Positions 1 through 8,927 of a stretch of DNA of 64,000 nt are shown piece after piece. Under the pieces are notes generated by a model. It had not been told where the DNA came from. It did no database searches and was given only the letters and a program-made list of their open reading frames with translations. The stretch spans positions 5,580,001 through 5,644,000 of the forward strand of contig NZ_CP135079.1 in assembly GCF_032121415.1 (NCBI RefSeq), given 5' to 3'. Each line of letters starts with the position of its first letter. Position 1 is the stretch's first letter. Source of the stretch: Streptomyces parvus (GTDB lineage Bacteria; Actinomycetota; Actinomycetes; Streptomycetales; Streptomycetaceae). The translations under genes were made by a program, and so were the position numbers.

Positions 1-2047
1 GACCGATCCCCGCGCCGACCGGGGTGCCATGGCGGCCGGGCCGTGCCCCCGCTCGGGCCGGCTGCCTGCGGCCCTGCGGCCCCGGGGGTGTGATCGGCGG
101 GGGCGTCTCGTAACCGACATCGTTGCCAGGATCGCCCTGCGACGGCCCTTGGTCTTCCACGAAGTCCAGGGCCAGCACCTTCGCGGGCAGCGTGACCTCG
201 GCGATGGTGCCGGGGCCCGAGGAGTCGCGCAGCTCGACAACGATGCCGTGGCGCGCGGCGAGCCGGGCCACCACGTGCAGCCCCATGGACCGGACGTCGC
301 CGATGCCCGCCTGCGGTTCGCGCAGCGCGGCGTTGTGGACGGCGCGGCGCTCCGCCGTCATGCCCACCCCCTCGTCGACGATCTGCACGACCGCCCGGTC
401 CCACAGCCGCCAGACGGCGACCCCGACCTGCTTGTCCGGGGGCGAGTACCGGGTCGCGTTGTCGAGCAGCTCCGCCAGGATGTGCGCCACGTCGTGGACG
501 GCGCGGGCGGTGATGCCGATTCCCGACTCGATCACGCCGAGCGAGACGCGGTCGAACCGCTCGATCTGCTGCGCGGCGGCCACGATGACGGTGGAGCACC
601 CCACATCGGCGGATCGGACCCGGGCATTCCCGTAACCGCCCAGCACCAGAAGGTTGTTGGTGTTGCGCTCCATGCGCACCGCGAGATGGTCGAGCGCGAA
701 GAGGGTCTTCATCCGTACGGGGTCGGCCTCGTCCCGCTGCACGGTGTCCAGTTCGGAGACCATGACCGCGGTGAGCCGGGCTCCCCGGCGCGCGACACCG
801 ACCAGTGTCTCGGCCAACTGCTCGTGCGCATGCGCCTGTTGTGCGGCGAGACGGACGGCTTCGTGATGGACGGCGTTGAACGCCTCACCGACCTCGCCGA
901 TCTCGTCCTCGCCCGTGGTCCTGACCGGGTCACCGGTGCGCCGGGCCACTTCCTCGGGCGTCGCACCGCGCAGCGCGCCGGGCTGGGACAGCTCGCTCAT
1001 CACGGTGGGCAGCCCCGAGTGGGCGACCTCGTGCGCGGCGTTGCGCAGGTCGCGCAGCCGCCGGATCATGACGCGGCCCAGGCGGATCGCGACCACGACG
1101 ACGCCGACCAGGGTCAGCACCACCAGGGCGACCTCCGCCCCGGCCGTCCAGATGAGGGTGGTGCGGACGTCGGAGACCTGGGCGAGAACGGCCGCGTCGA
1201 CCCGCTTCTCCACCGAACGCAGCAGCTCCTGGCGGTCGTTGGCCGCCTTCTGCCACTCCTTCGGGGCGACCGTGATCTCCTTGCCGGTGCCCGTGCGCCC
1301 GATCTCGTCCTCGAGGCGCCGGGCCTCCAGGGCCTTCGCTCCGGAGAGGGTACGTTCCAGCCAGGTGCGCCAGGCGCCCGGGCCGAGGTCGAACATGACG
1401 CCGATCGACTCGGTGTAGCCCATCCGGCCGGCGTCGAAGGTCCGCTGCGACGCGGTGGTGAACCCGCCCGCGGCCTGCGCCCTCGCCACGGTGACCTGCT
1501 GCTGGGCGGTGTGCTCCGCCGCCTCGGACAGGGCGGCCGCGGCGCGGATCCGGTCCGCGATGTCGGCGTCCACGCCGTCGGCCTGCGCGATGCCGTCGCG
1601 GTAGGTGTTGAGGTCGGCGATCACGATCCGATAGCCGAAGGCGAGGGCGGAGACGGTGCTGCTTCCCGAGCGGACCTGGGCGCGCAGCCCGGGCATCTCC
1701 TCCGCGAAACGCTCGATACGGTCCAGAGCGCCCCTGGCGCTGCCCGGTACGGCGGAGAGTCCCTCGGCCCCGCTGCGGAATCCGGCGATGCTCCGGTCGG
1801 TCTCCTCCGTACGTAACCGGAACTCCTCCGCGTCTCCCTGTTCGGAGACCAGGGCGGTGGCGGCCGCCCGCTCGCGCTGCAGCCGATAGGTCAACTCGCC
1901 GGCCTGATCAGCTACTTCGACCATCGAGGTCAACCGCCCTGCCTGGAGCGCCTGATTGGTCGCGGGGGCGAGGGCCAGTACCGAGAAGGCGACGGCCACG
2001 GTGAGCGGCGCGGTGACGAGGAGGACGAGGCGACGATTGATTTTCAC
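1..2047 (-). CDS. Nitrate/nitrite-sensing (NIT) domain sensor histidine kinase, 3' end outside window
   Basis: The minus-strand reading frame starts at GTG 2047 and runs off the left edge, giving at least 682 residues. It begins with a TM segment (about residues 5–27), then an Ala/Arg/Glu-rich helical extracellular region typical of NIT sensors. A second TM (TLIWTAGAEVALVVLTLVGV) and a HAMP-like linker follow, then a kinase core. An N-box-like helix (VHDVAHILAELLDNATRYSP) and G-box stretches (VDEGVGM, MGLHVVARLAARHG) mark the HATPase domain. The visible C-terminus becomes Pro/Arg-rich and disordered, as in the Streptomyces conservon-type kinases. In that family such kinases usually precede roadblock, DUF742 and GTPase genes, which would lie left of this window. 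It is divergent from the TIR gene. The family call is firm; the signal sensed is unknown. Confidence 0.88.
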   Translation of the reverse strand, partial: MKINRRLVLLVTAPLTVAVAFSVLALAPATNQALQAGRLTSMVEVADQAGELTYRLQRERAAATALVSEQGDAEEFRLRTEETDRSIAGFRSGAEGLSAVPGSARGALDRIERFAEEMPGLRAQVRSGSSTVSALAFGYRIVIADLNTYRDGIAQADGVDADIADRIRAAAALSEAAEHTAQQQVTVARAQAAGGFTTASQRTFDAGRMGYTESIGVMFDLGPGAWRTWLERTLSGAKALEARRLEDEIGRTGTGKEITVAPKEWQKAANDRQELLRSVEKRVDAAVLAQVSDVRTTLIWTAGAEVALVVLTLVGVVVVAIRLGRVMIRRLRDLRNAAHEVAHSGLPTVMSELSQPGALRGATPEEVARRTGDPVRTTGEDEIGEVGEAFNAVHHEAVRLAAQQAHAHEQLAETLVGVARRGARLTAVMVSELDTVQRDEADPVRMKTLFALDHLAVRMERNTNNLLVLGGYGNARVRSADVGCSTVIVAAAQQIERFDRVSLGVIESGIGITARAVHDVAHILAELLDNATRYSPPDKQVGVAVWRLWDRAVVQIVDEGVGMTAERRAVHNAALREPQAGIGDVRSMGLHVVARLAARHGIVVELRDSSGPGTIAEVTLPAKVLALDFVEDQGPSQGDPGNDVGYETPPPITPPGPQGRRQPARAGARPGRHGTPVGAGIG

Positions 2048-2530
2048 TGCGCGGCTCCATCGCCGGAACCGGGCTTGGGCTTGAGTATCGGTGACACGCG
2101 GATACCTGTTAACGGGTTGTGGGGGTCCGGTGGGGGCGTCGGTGACGGCGTACCGCTGGGGACAGTGAGGCGGATGGTACGGAAGGGGCCCCAGGGGCAC
2201 ACGCGGCATGATCCTATGCCGAAGCACGCTCCTTGGGGTGGGTAAACCAGCGAAAAAATGCACACCGATCGCACAGCGGCGGGTCTGATTCACTCACAAG
2301 TGAGCAGAAAACAAAGCCTTTTGAGGATCGACGGCCGGTCCGGTGCCGGTCCCCTGCCGGTCCGCTGCCCCGGCGATGACGTGCACTCGGCGACCCGTGC
2401 CGCGGCCATCTATCGGGTTCACGCCGGGGTGAAACCGCCGTCGCGCCGAACCCCGCGTGTCATCCTGCGAGTTGTCGGACGGGGGAGCGCCCGGAAGCAC
2501 CGGGGCGCGGGCACGTGGGGAGAAGTGTCG
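2048..2530. promoter_or_regulatory. Divergent intergenic region between sensor kinase and TIR gene
   Basis: About 480 bp with no convincing gene. It contains an AT-richer patch near 2270–2330, where both promoters could lie, and a near-perfect inverted repeat CTCACAAGTGAG at 2293–2304 that looks like a dimeric repressor site. The ORFs that can be drawn through it lack ribosome-binding sites and are read as shadows. Confidence 0.4.
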
Positions 2531-5380
2531 ATGGAACGGGACGGGTTCATCTCGTACAGCCATGCGCGCGACAGGGAGCTGGCACAGGCCCTGCAGCGCG
2601 GGATGCACAAACTCGCCCGGCCCTGGACACGGCGTCAGGTGATCAGCGTCTTCCGGGACACCACGAGCCTCTCCGCCAGCCACGACCTATGGTCGTCCAT
2701 CCTCGGCGAGCTCGAGCGGTCCCGGTACTTCATCTACCTCGCCTCACCCGAAGCGGCGGCTTCGCGCTGGGTGCAGAAGGAGATCCGGTTCTGGCTGGAA
2801 AACCGGTCGCCGGACCGCATCCTCATCGCGGTCGGCTCCGGGGCGGTCCACTGGGACCCCGCGGCGGGTGACTTCGACTGGTCCCGGACGACGGCCCTGC
2901 CGCGCATGCTCGAAGGAGTGTTCCAGGCCGAGCCCCTCTGGGTGGATCTGGCCGAGGTCCGCCGGAGCCGGAAGTACTCGCTGCGCCAGGCGGAGTTCAG
3001 AAGCGCGGTCGCCGCCCTGGCCGCTCCCCTGCACGGCCGCGGCAAGGACGAACTGGACAGCGAGGACATCCAGCAGCGTCGTATCGCCCTCCGCCTCCTC
3101 CGGGGAGCCGTCACCGTCCTCTCGCTGCTGCTCGTCACCTCCCTCGCCGCGGGCGGCTACGCCTGGCAGAAACGCGGCGAGGCCCTGGAGCGCGCCCGCG
3201 TCTCCGCATCGCAGGCACTCGCGGCCCACTCCATGGAGCTGGCGGACGCGGATCCGCGGAAGGCCGCCCAGTTCGCCCTGTACGCGGAGGAGGCCGAGCC
3301 GACGAGCGAGTCGGCGCGGGCGCTGGCCCGGGCGGTGGACGCCAACAGCAACGTCGCCCGCCATCTGCTGGGCGGTCTGGGGGCCGCGGCCGACTACATG
3401 GGCTCGGGAGGTGCCGCCGCCACCCAGGTCGCCATCAGTGGCGACGGCAGCACACTGGCGTACTTCTCGGACCTCGGTGGTGGGGCGGAACGAGGCCGAG
3501 GCGTGCACATCCACGACATCCGCAAGGGCAGAGCGATGAGGTCCCTGAACGCCCAATGGGCCCTGGGCGGAGGAGCACTGGAGCTGAGTACGGACGGGCG
3601 GATCCTGATGCTGGAGAGCGCCTACAACAGGATCCAGATCTGGGACGTCCAGCGAGGGAAGTTGCTCCGTACGATCATCGCGAGTGAGGGTGGGGACCTC
3701 CCCCAGTCGCTCAGGCGCCTGCACGCCTACGCGCTGTCCGGCGACGCCCGATGGGTCGCGGCCACGTACCACACGCCCGGCGAAGAGCAGACCCAGCACC
3801 TCACCGTCTGGAAGGTACGCACCGGCGAACGTGTCGACCACCGGCCGGCCCCGGGGGACCTCCGGCTCTCCTTCTCCGCGGACTCCCGCCTCCTGACGGC
3901 ATTGGAGACCTCCCGAGGCGATCTCAGCACATGGAATCCGCGAACCCGGGGGTGGAGGGCCGGCGGCAAGCTGCCGGACATCCCGGCTGAGGCCCGCTCC
4001 GTCGCCTTCGCGGGCAGTGGCGACACGGCCCTTTTCGGCTCGACGGGTCAGGAGGAGGCGGAGCTCTGGAATCTCTCCACCGGTAAGCGGCTCGCCTCGG
4101 CCACGGGTTCGCTGCAACAGGCCGTCCTCCCGGCGGACGGCTCCGGTTCGCTCGTGGCCGCCCAGGGAAAGCAGGTCTCCCTCCTGGACGCGAAGCTGCG
4201 TCGGCTGCGCACCCTGGGCTCGTTCAGCTGGACCGTCAGCAGCGTCGCGGCTTCGGACGACGGCCGCTGGGTGGCCGCCGGGTCCGGTGACGGGGCCGTG
4301 TCGCTCTTCTCCGCGGGCGGAGCGGGCTTTCACCGGTCCCTGCCGAACGAGGAGCGCCTGAAGGCGGCTGAACTCGATGCCGCTGGAGGGATCGCCCACC
4401 GGTCCGGGCCGAAGGGGACGGAGCTCTGGGCCGTCTCCGAAGGAGCAAGCGGATTCCGGAGACTGGGCCGGATCCCCCGCCCGGTCCATGAACAGGACGG
4501 GGCGATCACCGCCACGGGCGACGGCAGCCGCGTCACCGTGGTCGACCAGGGCGTGTTCTCCTCCTGGGACCCCCGCACCGGGGAGCAGGTGGGAGAGGAG
4601 AAGGCCTTCGAGGACTATGCGCCCGAGTCGGGCCAGAGCCTGCGTCTGTTCTATCTGTCGGACGATGTTCATGTGGTGACCGCCTGGGCCAGTGGTGTCC
4701 TCCTGATCGACACCCGGACATGGCGTGTGAAGCAAGTCCTCCTCCCCGGGGACGGCATGTACCAACTGCTGGCCATGAGCGGCGACCGGAAGACCCTGGC
4801 GGCCATCGATTCGGTCGGGGGCGATGTCCACGTGTGGCGGTGGTCGGGCAAGAGCACCTTCGAGGAGGTCATGGCGGGCGGGGGGCTCGCCTCAGCCCTC
4901 AGGATCCTGAACGCCGCCGTCAGCCATGGCGGCGAGAGGCTGGCCTCGGTGGACGCCGACGGGCGTGTCTCGCTCCTCGACATCCGTACGGGCCGGGTCG
5001 TCCTCAGCTCCGTCGTCCAGGCGCCGGGACTCCAGGAGATCGTTTTCAGCCGTGACGCCCGCACTCTGGCCCACGCCTTCACCACCGACAGCCGGAGCGG
5101 GCTGGAGCTCTGGGACGCGAGGAACGGTGAGTACCTGGGGCAGTGGGCACTGGAAACCCCGGCACGGCCGACCGACGCGACGGAACCGGCCCTCCGGCTC
5201 GCTTCCGGCTCCGGCAGCGGTGTCCTCACCCTGGACTCCGGCGGGACCCTTCTCCGCCGCTCCCTCGATGTCGCCGACTGGCGCGCGAAGCTGTGCCAGA
5301 TCGTGGACGACCCGCTGAGCAAGGCGGACTACGACCGGTACCTGAGCGATCTGACCGTCGACGCCCCCTGCCGGCCGTAG
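2531..5380 (+). CDS. TIR-domain / WD40-repeat membrane protein
   Basis: 949 residues from ATG 2531, preceded by a GGGGAGAAG stretch; a longer frame upstream exists but lacks a good ribosome-binding site. Residues 1–150 form a TIR_2-type domain: FISYSHARDRELA at the start, then VISVFRDTTSLSAS and YFIYLASPEAAASRWVQKEI. A single TM follows (about 190–212, RGAVTVLSLLLVTSLAAGG), then a helical linker. From about residue 270 to the end there are WD40-like repeats (for example LWNLSTGKRLASATG and LWDARNGEYLGQW). TIR domains in bacteria signal or degrade NAD+, and WD40 propellers are sensing or scaffold platforms. A defence or stress-sensing role is therefore plausible but inferred. The neighbouring gene is convergent, so no operon partner is obvious. 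Confidence 0.85.
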   Translation: MERDGFISYSHARDRELAQALQRGMHKLARPWTRRQVISVFRDTTSLSASHDLWSSILGELERSRYFIYLASPEAAASRWVQKEIRFWLENRSPDRILIAVGSGAVHWDPAAGDFDWSRTTALPRMLEGVFQAEPLWVDLAEVRRSRKYSLRQAEFRSAVAALAAPLHGRGKDELDSEDIQQRRIALRLLRGAVTVLSLLLVTSLAAGGYAWQKRGEALERARVSASQALAAHSMELADADPRKAAQFALYAEEAEPTSESARALARAVDANSNVARHLLGGLGAAADYMGSGGAAATQVAISGDGSTLAYFSDLGGGAERGRGVHIHDIRKGRAMRSLNAQWALGGGALELSTDGRILMLESAYNRIQIWDVQRGKLLRTIIASEGGDLPQSLRRLHAYALSGDARWVAATYHTPGEEQTQHLTVWKVRTGERVDHRPAPGDLRLSFSADSRLLTALETSRGDLSTWNPRTRGWRAGGKLPDIPAEARSVAFAGSGDTALFGSTGQEEAELWNLSTGKRLASATGSLQQAVLPADGSGSLVAAQGKQVSLLDAKLRRLRTLGSFSWTVSSVAASDDGRWVAAGSGDGAVSLFSAGGAGFHRSLPNEERLKAAELDAAGGIAHRSGPKGTELWAVSEGASGFRRLGRIPRPVHEQDGAITATGDGSRVTVVDQGVFSSWDPRTGEQVGEEKAFEDYAPESGQSLRLFYLSDDVHVVTAWASGVLLIDTRTWRVKQVLLPGDGMYQLLAMSGDRKTLAAIDSVGGDVHVWRWSGKSTFEEVMAGGGLASALRILNAAVSHGGERLASVDADGRVSLLDIRTGRVVLSSVVQAPGLQEIVFSRDARTLAHAFTTDSRSGLELWDARNGEYLGQWALETPARPTDATEPALRLASGSGSGVLTLDSGGTLLRRSLDVADWRAKLCQIVDDPLSKADYDRYLSDLTVDAPCRP

Positions 5381-5586
5381 GGGCCGTCCTGCCCGGTGGC
5401 GCGTGGTTCCCGGCGGTGACCCGGCGCGAGGCCGGTTCGATGTCGTCGAAGCCGCTGGCGCGGCCACCCTCGTACTTCTGGGGCCTGAGCGTGCCCACGA
5501 ACCGCAATCATCGCCGCTCGCCGGTGGACACCACGAAGGCCCGGGCGAGCCGGGCACGCCGGTCTGGCCGCCCTCACCCCGCCCCC

Positions 5587-6366
5587 TCAGCTCCGCGTAT
5601 GGGGGCGGACGACCGTCGGGGACCTGTCGTCGCCGCCACCCCCCGCCCCGGGCGAACGGGGAGCGGGGACCACTCCGATCAGCGCCTCGGCCTCCCGTAC
5701 ACCGGCGAGCCGGGCGAAGCCGATCGCGTAGTCGTAGATGTCCCGCTGGACCTCCTGTAACGCGGTCCGGCACGCCGCGTTCTCCGGCCACGCCGACTCG
5801 TGCCCGTCGGGGTGTGCCCGCTCGAACTCCTGCAGCCGAGGGTGCCAGTGGGACAGGAAGGGCCTCAGCGCCTGGTTGAGCATCGTGATGGCCAGGTACT
5901 CCACCGTCTGCCCGCTCGGCACGGTGGCGGTGGGGCGACTGGCCTTGAGCGTCTCGCGCGTCGTCGCGAAGAGCCCGTACATCGAGCTGAGCGCCTCGCG
6001 GACCACGCCCTGGTCGCTGGCGAGCGGCTGGGTGGACACCCGCGTCACCGTCTCCACGAACATCTGCCAGGCCACCTGCCGCGAATCGTTGTTCACCGCG
6101 AAGGTGAGCTCGCTCAGCTGCGGGACCGTCACCTTCACCTCGGTGAGACGGGCGGTGCGCTGGTACCACTGGACCGCCAGCACCGCCGCCGCGCCCGCCA
6201 CCCCACCGGTGATCGCGAACAGACTGCGGTTCGTCACCTGGGTCAGACTGAAGACCGCGAGCCCGGTGAGCGCCCCGATGAGGGCAGCACCCAGCAGCCG
6301 GAACGTGGTGCCTCTCAGGACCCTCCACCTGGGATTCGGTCCCCCTCCGGGCTGCGTTGCACTCAT
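5587..6366 (-). CDS. Hypothetical two-TM membrane protein
   Basis: 259 residues. Two adjacent TM helices lie near the N-terminus (LLGAALIGALTGLAVFSLTQ and ITGGVAGAAAVLAVQWYQ). They are followed by a soluble, mainly helical domain of about 180 residues with conserved-looking Trp and Tyr positions and a Gly/Arg-rich tail. I do not recognise the family. It is convergent with the TIR gene, with about 200 bp between the two stops that contains nothing clear. Codon usage is normal for Streptomyces, so it is very likely a real gene of unknown function. Confidence 0.7.
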   Translation of the reverse strand: MSATQPGGGPNPRWRVLRGTTFRLLGAALIGALTGLAVFSLTQVTNRSLFAITGGVAGAAAVLAVQWYQRTARLTEVKVTVPQLSELTFAVNNDSRQVAWQMFVETVTRVSTQPLASDQGVVREALSSMYGLFATTRETLKASRPTATVPSGQTVEYLAITMLNQALRPFLSHWHPRLQEFERAHPDGHESAWPENAACRTALQEVQRDIYDYAIGFARLAGVREAEALIGVVPAPRSPGAGGGGDDRSPTVVRPHTRS

Positions 6367-6516
6367 CCGTCCCCACCGGTCCCTCGTGCCATGGCATCAC
6401 CGTGCGATGCACTGCCCGGCGACGTGACCGGGCAGTACGAAGATATCGCCAACAGCCGGACCCCGGGCCCAAAAGGCCTTTCGGGCAGAGGTGTTGGCTC
6501 CGCCCCGGGGCCGGTG

Positions 6517-6699
6517 TCAGGCGGAGGCGCGGGCGAGGGTGCCTGCGGTGAGTGTGGCCACCGTCTCGCGCAAGGTGGTCACGAAGTCCAGTTGTTTCGT
6601 AGCGGCGAGCATCGCCGGGGAGGGCCGCGCGTGTGTCCATACGGCTCCGACGGCCATGATCATGGTTGCGGTCAGCTGCGCTGCGCCGGTGCAGCTCAC
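6517..6699 (-). pseudogene. Remnant of a TetR-family regulator (C-terminal part)
   Basis: A 76-residue frame (6517–6747) whose last 60 residues read like the end of a TetR ligand-binding domain: ATMIMAVGAVWTHARPSP, then LDFVTTLRETVATLTAGTLA. No HTH-encoding portion is present upstream. On the other strand the sequence abruptly becomes the tail of a deacetylase. I infer a decayed or truncated regulator gene. Confidence 0.55.
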
Positions 6700-6711
6700 C
6701 CCGGCCTGCCG

Positions 6712-6850
6712 GGCGTCCCGGCACGGGATCATCCTGCTGCACGACATCTACGACGGCACCGTGCCCGCCGTGCCCGGCATCGACGTTCTCACCGCCCGCA
6801 GCTACCCCTTCGTGACCGTGCCGCAGCCGCTGGTCCCGGCAGCGCTGAGC
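6712..6850 (+). pseudogene. Remnant of a polysaccharide deacetylase (C-terminal tip)
   Basis: The plus-strand frame reads RHGIILLHDIYDGTVPAVPG followed by a segment ending FVTVPQPL. This is the hallmark end of NodB-type polysaccharide deacetylases (…ILLHDIH..TV.A.P…Y.FVTV..L). The catalytic N-terminal NodB region is absent. The fragment abuts the TetR remnant, so the 6.4–6.9 kb stretch is a graveyard between the core region and the peptide cluster. Confidence 0.55.
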
Positions 6851-6884
6851 CGGGCGCGGTCTGCTGCCGTCCTCCCGGCGCCCC

Positions 6885-8738
6885 TCACGGGGCGCTCCGT
6901 TCCGCCGCGAGCCCGGCGCCCACCCGGTCCAGGCCGTGCCGGAGCCTTCGGAAGTAGGTGGCCCGGCTGATGTGGAGCTGCTGGGCGAGCCGCTGATGGG
7001 TCCGCGGCCGTCCGAGGTAGTAGTGCTGGAGAATCCACCCGGCCTCGGCCTCCTCCCGCACCTCGCTGTCCGCCAGCCGTCGCACCGCCTCCCACAGGTC
7101 CGCGCGCAGTTCCGCCACCGCCCGGGGGCGCGGCGAGGAGAGCAGCGGGCTCTCGGCCAGCCGGGCCGGGTCGGCGATGCTGGCGAGGGCACGGGCCACC
7201 TCCTGGCCGGTCGGACGCGGTCCGCCGCGCGTCCCCGAGGTGCGGGCGAGCCGCTCCGTCCAGTCGGGCAGCGCGGCGGAACCGAAGTCCTGGCTGAAGA
7301 TCTCGGGCTTGCGCCCGCAGCGGTAGACGTCGTCGGTGGTGGTGCCGTGACGCTGGAAGCGCAGCCCGCGCAGCAGCCGCTGGTAGTCCGGGTTCGGGGT
7401 GGACACCGTCAGCAGCAGGCCGCCCGTGATGACCTGGCGCAGCAGGCCGCGCAGCAGGTGCGCATGGGCGCCCCGGTCGGGGCAGTAGGCCGCGCCGAGA
7501 AGCCATCCCCCGGTGCCGCGCGGGCGGCCGAGCAGCCGGTCCGTGTGCTGTTGGAGCAGAGGTTCCACACAGTTCACGGTGCGTTCGGTGACCTGCTGGG
7601 TGTTCGTCAGGCCGATGATCCGGTCGCCGCCGTCCCGGACCAACTGGAAGCTGGTGGGGTCGTCGACGAGCCAGCGTTCCACCAGGCGGTCGGTCCAGCG
7701 CGTGTCCAGCCCGCCCTGCCGGGCCCACTGGCGCATCAGGGTGCCGATGGCGTCGGCGTCGTCCGGGGTAGCGGTGTGGATCACGTCCCGGGTCACGCTG
7801 ATGGGGAACATGGTCTCGCGGACGGCGTCGTCATCGGCCAGGGCGATGATCCCCTCGGTGAGACGGCTGCGGCGGTCGGCGGCGGGTTCGTCGGCCAGCA
7901 GCTTCTTGCGGTGGGTCAGCGCGCGGCCCCACGCCCCGCGGTGGGCGGCGGGCCGACGCCAGCGATGGGCCAGTTCGATCACCCCGCGGAAGGGCTCGGC
8001 GAGGGCCAGCCCGAGGTCGGTGGGGACGACCGGGCTGAGCCCGGCCAGGGTGTCGAACAGGTCCGGGTCGGCGTCGAGCAGTTCCTCGTCCGCCGACCAC
8101 ACCGTGGCCAGTCGGACCAGGGCGTGCCGCCACGGCCCGGCGGGCTGCTCCCGGGAGAGCCGCTCCATGATCTCCCGGGCGGCGCCGTCGGCCACCGCCC
8201 CGGCCGCGGTCGGCGGCGCACCCGCGTGGACAGCCCGGCAGGCCGCGTCGGCGATCAGCGGGTTGCCCGCGGCGAGCCGGACGATCAGTTCCCGGGACCG
8301 CGCGTCGTTCACCCGCGCCTCCGTCGCCAGACGCCCGATCCGCGCGTCCGGCCACGGGCCGGTCTCCACGACCGAGACCCCCGTGTGGGCCCATCCCGGC
8401 CGGGCCAGCAAAGAGCGCCTGCTGACCACGAGGACGGGCCGGCCGCTTCCCGGCGGGCGCAGCCGCAGCGGCTCCAGCGCGGCGAGGGCGTGGTCATGGT
8501 CGGCGCTGTCCACGACCAGTGGAGCCGGGGTGTCCTCGGCGAGCGCGGTCGGCAGCCGCTCCAGGGCGCCGGGCCGGTCGAGGTCAAGGAGGGAGACGGG
8601 CCCGAGGCCGGCGGCTAACCGGGACTTCCCGCTGCCGAGAGGGCCGGTGAGATTGGCCAGCCCACGGCTTGCCACCACCTCCCGCAGGGAGTTCGGCGTG
8701 GCTTGTACCGGCGGGGCGGCTGCGGGCGCCTCGGCCAT
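6885..8738 (-). CDS. P-loop NTPase with GNAT-like middle region and C-terminal HTH, putative regulator
   Basis: 617 residues from ATG 8738, preceded by CTGGAGGTCC (a longer in-frame ATG lies at 8765). A Walker A motif lies at residues 32–39 (GPLGSGKS), with a Walker-B-like strand around PLVVDSADHD. The middle, about residues 320–500, resembles a GNAT acetyltransferase fold, ending in a segment like RLLRGLRFQRHG. The C-terminus carries a helix-turn-helix (RLAQQLHISRATYFRRLRHG). The architecture looks like a STAND-type or signal-responsive transcription factor rather than a metabolic enzyme. It is divergent from the LuxR-type gene, and together they flank the peptide cluster. It is probably a cluster regulator; the exact family is not recognised. 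Confidence 0.65.
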   Translation of the reverse strand: MAEAPAAAPPVQATPNSLREVVASRGLANLTGPLGSGKSRLAAGLGPVSLLDLDRPGALERLPTALAEDTPAPLVVDSADHDHALAALEPLRLRPPGSGRPVLVVSRRSLLARPGWAHTGVSVVETGPWPDARIGRLATEARVNDARSRELIVRLAAGNPLIADAACRAVHAGAPPTAAGAVADGAAREIMERLSREQPAGPWRHALVRLATVWSADEELLDADPDLFDTLAGLSPVVPTDLGLALAEPFRGVIELAHRWRRPAAHRGAWGRALTHRKKLLADEPAADRRSRLTEGIIALADDDAVRETMFPISVTRDVIHTATPDDADAIGTLMRQWARQGGLDTRWTDRLVERWLVDDPTSFQLVRDGGDRIIGLTNTQQVTERTVNCVEPLLQQHTDRLLGRPRGTGGWLLGAAYCPDRGAHAHLLRGLLRQVITGGLLLTVSTPNPDYQRLLRGLRFQRHGTTTDDVYRCGRKPEIFSQDFGSAALPDWTERLARTSGTRGGPRPTGQEVARALASIADPARLAESPLLSSPRPRAVAELRADLWEAVRRLADSEVREEAEAGWILQHYYLGRPRTHQRLAQQLHISRATYFRRLRHGLDRVGAGLAAERSAP

Positions 8739-8927
8739 CGGACCTCCAGGGTCACTTCGGTGCACGGCCTCCTGTCATAGCGATCAGCGACCCTTCGTTC
8801 AAGTGGTCACGCATCCGGAACTTCCCTGGTACCAGCGGGGCGTGAGACTTCGCTGAGACCTCACGACGCGTCTCCCCGGGCAGACTTGTGCTCCGTCGTC
8901 CCGCCGGACATGTTCAAGGGAAGGGCC

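Noticed and set aside
29..1816. A 595-residue plus-strand ORF at the window start
   Set aside because: It is antisense to the sensor kinase, which has recognisable TM, HAMP and ATPase motifs on the minus strand.
5226..5507. A 93-residue minus-strand ORF (MRFVGTLRPQKYEGG…) at the TIR gene end
   Set aside because: Mostly antisense to the TIR–WD40 gene, no ribosome-binding site, basic low-complexity tail.
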